Assembly (NCBI GenBank): GCA_964605095.1
Contig: CAZSBS010000070.1
Span: forward strand, 1-18,436
Reading direction: 5' to 3'
Source of the DNA: JAUWQU01 sp964605095
Lineage (GTDB): Bacteria > Planctomycetota > Phycisphaerae > SM23-33
Length of the DNA stretch: 18,436 nt
The stretch's first letter is position 1; each line of letters starts with the position of its first letter. Positions 14,818-18,436 of the stretch are shown one piece after another. The notes beneath the pieces are model-generated. The model worked only from the letters and a program-made list of their open reading frames with translations. It was not told the DNA's origin and did not search any database. Position numbers and translations under genes: made by a program.

Positions 14818-16668
14818 TTACTTGCCCGGCATGTCGGGCCTGCCGACGGTCGTGCCACCTTGGTAAATTGTCTCTCGCCCAGGCAGATGTTGCAAGACGA
14901 ATTTAGCCGGAATGCACTTGTTGACTTCGCACATTCGGTAGAGAACCGACACCACCTGCCCGTAGGTCAGGTCCAGGCCCATTATTCGGCGTTCCGCGTT
15001 GCGCTGGGCGGGGTTTCCAAGCGTGCGCACGAGCGACCGGACGGCGAAGTCCATGTAGAATGGCTCGCTTATGCCGCCGGTCCGCGGGATGCTCCTGAAG
15101 ATCATGAGTTGCGGCTGTTTGGTCGTCACGAGGCCCGCACGCTGTATTGGCGTGAGCCTGGCCAGGTCCACGTGGTTGCCGTTGGCGTCAACGTCGACCG
15201 TCTTGTCAGCCATCGTCACGAGGCTGTTGGCAGGGTCGAATGGACTTGGCATGTCGAAGTACACGCGGTTTGCCACCCGCATGTCCCGTCCGAACAGCGC
15301 GATCCTCTTGTGGCCGGCCTGGGTAGTGTAGATGACGTAGCTGCGGTTGCTCTTTACAAGGTCCAAATCGAACTCGCCCACCGTCTCCCGCTGGATCATC
15401 GCGGTGTCTTCCAACTCCACCAGGGCCTCGTACGCCGCGATTCGGACCAGGTCGCTGGCGTCATCTATCAGTTCGCGAAGGGCGCCGAGCGATCTGAAGA
15501 ACTTGCGGTGCTTGCCGAGTTCGTGGATGGCTGGAATCTGGAAGGGCGAGCCCGTCGTGCGGGCGATCCGGGTAAGCACGTCCCCGGCCGAATCGTCGTA
15601 CAGGCGAATGCCCGCCCGAGCCGAGTAGAACGAGGCCGCGGGGTTCCGGGAAGCGTAATGCTGGCGGCAACTGTTGACTACCTGGGCTCCCATTGCCTCC
15701 CAGATCAATGACAGGCCGTCGGCGTTGGTGCCGGGCTTCTCGATTTCCTGGCCGACCGTCAGTGCGCGGGCTTCCCATCGCCCCGGTTCGGTCTGAAGCG
15801 GCAGGTGCATGACAAGCTCGAGGAAGTGCTCGTAGTCGTCGGAGTACGCGGGCGGGATCTCCAACTCGATGGTCGAGGGGTTCTTCGCGTTGGCCATTGC
15901 CCGGCCGCCCGGGTTGAATCGGGTGTTGATGCACTTCTGGATGGCGTTGCAGTGGGCGTAATCGCTCTCACGCATGACCAGTCGAATCGGGCGGTTCTCG
16001 GTGACGGTTCCGCCTCCGATGATCCGGCCCTCGCGCAGTCGCACGGTGTCCTTCGGGTTGTTCGAGTCGAGGAAGGGGTTGATGAACACCGAGCCTTCGG
16101 CCATGGCCCATACCCTGGCTCCCGTGGACGGCGCACGGGCCTCGCCGGAGGCAAGGAACATCGGGAACGGATAGAGCATCCCGCCGTCAAGGCTTCGCGT
16201 GCCCGTCCGAACCAGGGCCGAGACGCGGACGTCGAAGTTCCAACCCTTTGGCGCGCCAGGGGGGATCACGCCGACCATGCGCACCACGGCCGTGTCCGCG
16301 TCGGCGATAATGGCCGAGGGAGTCACGTCGCCGGTCTCGGCGATCGCCGAGCCGACCTTCTGCTTGAGCATGTACTCGACGAGGTACTTCCCGATCTGCG
16401 GCGGCACGTCCGGCGAGCCGTTCTTGCCCAAGCCCACGACCAGCCCATGCCCGTCAACCAGCAAGCTCCCGCCGCCGACGAGTCCGGCGTATTCGGCCAC
16501 GGTGCCTTCGACCTCCGGCGGGATACTCGCCGGTTCGGCAGGGGGGGCGGCCTTGGTCGAATCGAATTTCCAAGTCTGCCAGTTCCAGGTTGAGTTCGAG
16601 CACCCCGTGGCCAGAATGCACATAGCCAATGCCCCCGCAACGATCACGCGCACTGCTTTTCCGGGCAT
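14818..16668 (-). CDS. FlgI-like (flagellar P-ring-related) lipoprotein with a novel C-terminal half
   Basis: A 616-residue predicted lipoprotein (signal ending ILATGC, Cys23). Residues about 53-290 follow the FlgI/P-ring pattern: GHGLVVGLGKNGSPDVPP, AVVRMVGVIPPGAPKGWNFDVRVSAL, SLDGGMLYPFPMF, VWAMAEGSVF, GRIIGGGTVTENRPIRLVM and a late STIELEIPP segment align in order with FlgI. The remaining 320 residues do not resemble FlgI. Around 385-430 is a short helical stretch (RELIDDASDLVRIAAYEALVELED) reminiscent of a HEAT repeat. Standard FlgI is about 365 residues and is not lipidated. No other flagellar gene is nearby; neighbours are a LysM protein and SMC. The ATG at 16668 has AGGAG 6 bases upstream. 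It may form a ring or peptidoglycan-associated structure unrelated to motility. Confidence 0.85.
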   Translation of the reverse strand: MPGKAVRVIVAGALAMCILATGCSNSTWNWQTWKFDSTKAAPPAEPASIPPEVEGTVAEYAGLVGGGSLLVDGHGLVVGLGKNGSPDVPPQIGKYLVEYMLKQKVGSAIAETGDVTPSAIIADADTAVVRMVGVIPPGAPKGWNFDVRVSALVRTGTRSLDGGMLYPFPMFLASGEARAPSTGARVWAMAEGSVFINPFLDSNNPKDTVRLREGRIIGGGTVTENRPIRLVMRESDYAHCNAIQKCINTRFNPGGRAMANAKNPSTIELEIPPAYSDDYEHFLELVMHLPLQTEPGRWEARALTVGQEIEKPGTNADGLSLIWEAMGAQVVNSCRQHYASRNPAASFYSARAGIRLYDDSAGDVLTRIARTTGSPFQIPAIHELGKHRKFFRSLGALRELIDDASDLVRIAAYEALVELEDTAMIQRETVGEFDLDLVKSNRSYVIYTTQAGHKRIALFGRDMRVANRVYFDMPSPFDPANSLVTMADKTVDVDANGNHVDLARLTPIQRAGLVTTKQPQLMIFRSIPRTGGISEPFYMDFAVRSLVRTLGNPAQRNAERRIMGLDLTYGQVVSVLYRMCEVNKCIPAKFVLQHLPGRETIYQGGTTVGRPDMPGK

Positions 16669-16694
16669 TGTAACTCCTGCTCAGTAATCGGTAG

Positions 16695-16918
16695 CCGGTA
16701 GTCGGTAGTCGGGCTTGCCACGGCGTAGCCGGGTGCCGTGGTTCGCGGAATCCCGGCGCGCCGGGACGACGCAACCACGTCTTCGACGTGCTTGGCGCCC
16801 GATCCATCTTTCCAATCCGAAAGACGTGGTTGCGAGTCCCTGCGGGACTCGCGAACCATGGCACCCATAGCACGGAATTATCAGACAGCCTCGGTAGTCA
16901 GTAGCCTGGATTGCCACG
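16695..16918. repeat. Nested palindromic element flanked by imperfect direct repeats
   Basis: This fills most of the 280-base gap 16669-16948. An outer inverted repeat pairs 16731-16747 with 16850-16866 (one mismatch in 17), and an inner one pairs 16770-16783 with 16821-16834 perfectly. Between outer and inner parts each arm holds its own hairpin, of different sequence: TCCCGGCGCGCCGGGA at 16751-16766 and AGTCCC-TGC-GGGACT at 16835-16849. Flanking direct repeats (16695-16722 and 16891-16918, 23 of 28 matching) carry a GGTAGTC heptamer motif and end TTGCCACG. No coding potential is seen. The architecture matches the element at 411-589 though the sequence differs. Confidence 0.85.
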
Positions 16919-16948
16919 TCTCGTCCCTGGAACTGCTGCGCCCGCGGG

Positions 16949-18184
16949 TCAGCGGAATCTCGGCGTCCGGCCGACATCCTCGATGCCCGTCCGCTTCGTC
17001 GCCGTGCTGCTGGATGCCTTGGGCTGTGTCGCCGTTGTGCCGGCGGCCTTCCTGGCTTCCTCCGTCAGCGCGGGCACGATCAACTGCTGGCCGACTTTCA
17101 GCGTGCTGGCGTTAACCTTCGGATTGGCCTGGGCAATGATCTTCCAGTAGGCCCCGTTGCCGTATTTCTTCTTGGCGATGCCCCACAGGCCGGTAGTGTC
17201 TTCCTTGGTGATCGTGTAGACCTCCTGGCCGGGGCCCGCGGCCAGGGGCGCCGCGCCCAGGCCGGCCGGCGTGATCGTACCGCCGGCGGGGGTCGTCGCG
17301 GCCGGCTTGTCCGGCAGTACCAACTTGTCGCCTATTTGGAGGCTGTTGCTGTTGACGGTGGGGTTGGCCTTGGCGATCAGATAATAATACTTGCCGTCGC
17401 CGTATTCTTTCTGGGCGATGCCCCAGAACCCGCTGTCGCCCTTCTGGACCACGTACATACGCTGGCCCGAGGGCGAGATCACCACGCCTCCGGGCGTCGT
17501 GCTCGCCGGCTCGGTACGACCGACCGGCTTGGCCGGGATCAGCAGCTTCTGACCCGGGCGCAGGGAGTTGGAGGACACGTTGGGGTTGGCCTTGGCGATC
17601 AGATAATAGTACTTGCCGTCGCCGTATTTCTTCTCGGCGATTGCCCAGAACCCGCTGTCGCCCTTCTGGACCTCGTAGGTCTCTTCCGCAGCCGGGCCGA
17701 CCGGCCCGGTGCCCACGCGGATCACCGGCCCGGGCGGAAGCACGGGGGTTACCGGCACCTCGCGGATCGACGGGATCACGGGTGCCGGCGGAATGGCCGG
17801 GGGCGTCTCGCGGATCGACGGGACGACGGGTGCCGGCGGAAGGGCCGGGGGCGTCTCGCGGATCGACGGGACGACGGGTGCCGGCGTTTCAGGCGTCTCA
17901 CGGATCGGCGGGATCGCGGGCGCCGGCCCAATGGCCGGGGGCGTCTCGCGGATCGACGGGATTACAGGCTCGATGGGCGGGGCCGAGGGAACGCCGAAGT
18001 GGGGAAGCCCCGGGCTGGGCCGCTCGGGCGGGGCGCCGTTGCCGGTACCCGGCGCGACGGTGACTTGCTCGCCGTTGGAATTGCCGTCCTTCGGCTTGTC
18101 GCCGCTGAATATCAACTGCCAGGCGACCAGGGCGATTACAAGCAGCAGACCGGTTGCGACCCCTATTTTCACGTCAGTGCGCAT
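16949..18184 (-). CDS. Membrane-anchored protein with three LysM domains
   Basis: A 411-residue envelope protein that probably binds peptidoglycan. A single N-terminal membrane anchor spans residues 7-26. A proline-rich linker (73-149) carries five PxIRETP-type repeats. Three LysM domains follow at about 169-220, 243-294 and 322-373. The first two begin YxVQKGDSGFWxIAxKxYGDGKYYYLIAKANP and are nearly identical; the third is more diverged (VYTITKEDTTGLWGIAKKKYGNG). The last 38 residues are polar. LysM typically binds GlcNAc-containing glycan. I chose ATG 18184, with GGAG 8 bases upstream; the frame extends to a TTG at 18238 without a ribosome-binding site. It precedes the FlgI-like gene on the same strand, with a repeat element between, suggesting a shared cell-envelope role. 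Confidence 0.95.
   Translation of the reverse strand: MRTDVKIGVATGLLLVIALVAWQLIFSGDKPKDGNSNGEQVTVAPGTGNGAPPERPSPGLPHFGVPSAPPIEPVIPSIRETPPAIGPAPAIPPIRETPETPAPVVPSIRETPPALPPAPVVPSIRETPPAIPPAPVIPSIREVPVTPVLPPGPVIRVGTGPVGPAAEETYEVQKGDSGFWAIAEKKYGDGKYYYLIAKANPNVSSNSLRPGQKLLIPAKPVGRTEPASTTPGGVVISPSGQRMYVVQKGDSGFWGIAQKEYGDGKYYYLIAKANPTVNSNSLQIGDKLVLPDKPAATTPAGGTITPAGLGAAPLAAGPGQEVYTITKEDTTGLWGIAKKKYGNGAYWKIIAQANPKVNASTLKVGQQLIVPALTEEARKAAGTTATQPKASSSTATKRTGIEDVGRTPRFR
17738..17968 (-). repeat. In-frame tandem repeats coding PxIRETP units
   Basis: Five repeats of 42-48 bases inside the LysM gene encode P-S/P-I-R-E-T/V-P plus alanine/proline spacers, with isoleucine-to-isoleucine spacings of 16, 14, 16 and 16 residues. 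The DNA copies are very similar (core CGGATCGACGGGA on the plus strand), so copy number could vary by slippage or recombination. The repeats form an extended linker between the membrane anchor and the LysM domains. Confidence 0.85.
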
Positions 18185-18229
18185 AAGAATAACTCCGCAT
18201 TCGCCGGGTCGTGTCAATATCGAGGCTCT

Positions 18230-18275
18230 TTGCTGCAACCCCTATCTTCACGCCGGCGCGAATATGAAAAACTCC
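18230..18275 (-). repeat. Decayed duplicate of the LysM gene's translation-start region
   Basis: Read on the minus strand, 18275-18230 matches 18196-18151 at 35 of 46 positions. The match covers the GGAGTT ribosome-binding site, the start codon region and the first codons. At the start codon position ATG has become ATT (18263-18261), while the equivalent of VKIGVA is preserved. The offset is 79 bases, not a multiple of three. It looks like a remnant of a tandem duplication or of a former upstream paralogue. Confidence 0.65.
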
Positions 18276-18310
18276 TGCCATCTTCCGCAGTGAATGAATA
18301 CGACTTTCTC

Positions 18311-18339
18311 ATTAGAATACCCGGCCATGCCAATCGCAA
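18311..18339 (-). promoter_or_regulatory. Candidate promoter of the LysM gene
   Basis: On the minus strand TTGCGA (18339-18334) and TCTAAT (18316-18311) are spaced 17 bases, giving a start near 18304 and a leader of about 120 bases that would contain the duplicated initiation region. The -35 is weak, so this is only a candidate. Confidence 0.35.
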
Positions 18340-18373
18340 GAGATTTCCGAATCCTGGCGAGGCCGAAGCAGAG

Positions 18374-18394
18374 GCTTCAGACTTCAGACTTCAG
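18374..18394. repeat. Heptamer tandem repeat near right edge
   Basis: Three CTTCAGA/G units run in tandem at 18374-18394, followed by GAA. TTCCTGAAG at 18421-18429 is the inverse complement of the end of the tract, so a hairpin across the interval is possible. This is non-coding; the window ends before any further gene is seen. Confidence 0.55.
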
Positions 18395-18436
18395 GAAATC
18401 GGCTCTCGGTCGGTCTGTCGTTCCTGAAGCCTGTGG

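Noticed and set aside
17738..17968. Regular repeats that might suggest a CRISPR array
   Set aside because: Units are in frame, encode a regular Pro-rich peptide, have no unique spacers, and no cas gene is present.

Overview
The window is GC-rich, densely coding bacterial DNA. I infer a planctomycete (Planctomycetota, possibly a Phycisphaerae-like lineage), but nothing here proves it. The inference rests on many lipoproteins, a Tat-exported small redox protein, a Tes-like radical SAM enzyme, a stand-alone FlgI-like lipoprotein, and several intergenic palindromic or heptameric repeat families of a kind I associate with planctomycete genomes. No rRNA, tRNA, CRISPR array, transposase or phage gene was seen.

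Left part (1-5709, all minus strand). Reading right to left, there is a Tat-signal flavodoxin-fold protein, a sugar isomerase/epimerase-like TIM barrel protein, and then a complete ABC importer of the ferric-iron/thiamine/polyamine type. The importer has a lipoprotein binding protein, a two-domain fused permease, and an ATPase cut by the left edge. A nested palindromic repeat element lies between permease and ATPase, and the permease appears to start inside repeat-like sequence.

Middle (5710-10896, plus strand). A 356-bp divergent gap is followed by a thioredoxin-like lipoprotein, a radical SAM protein whose cysteine layout matches the Tes/MJ0619 family (tetraether and membrane-spanning lipid synthases), and a patatin-like phospholipase lipoprotein. 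Together they could form a lipid-remodelling set; this is the most intriguing hypothesis in the window. A compact toxin-antitoxin pair (DUF6364-type antitoxin, PIN-domain toxin) follows. It has a near-consensus promoter overlapped by two ATACGTAT palindromes.

Right part (10897-18436, minus strand). Reading right to left: a membrane-anchored protein with three LysM domains and a PxIRETP-rich linker, a second nested palindromic element flanked by imperfect direct repeats, a FlgI-like lipoprotein with an unrelated C-terminal half, and a full-length SMC protein. SMC and the toxin gene converge on a hairpin region containing a good intrinsic terminator. Upstream of the LysM gene is a decayed second copy of its own translation-initiation region.

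Assigned starts for several genes are internal ATG codons with better ribosome-binding sites than the longest possible reading frames, which mostly begin with TTG.
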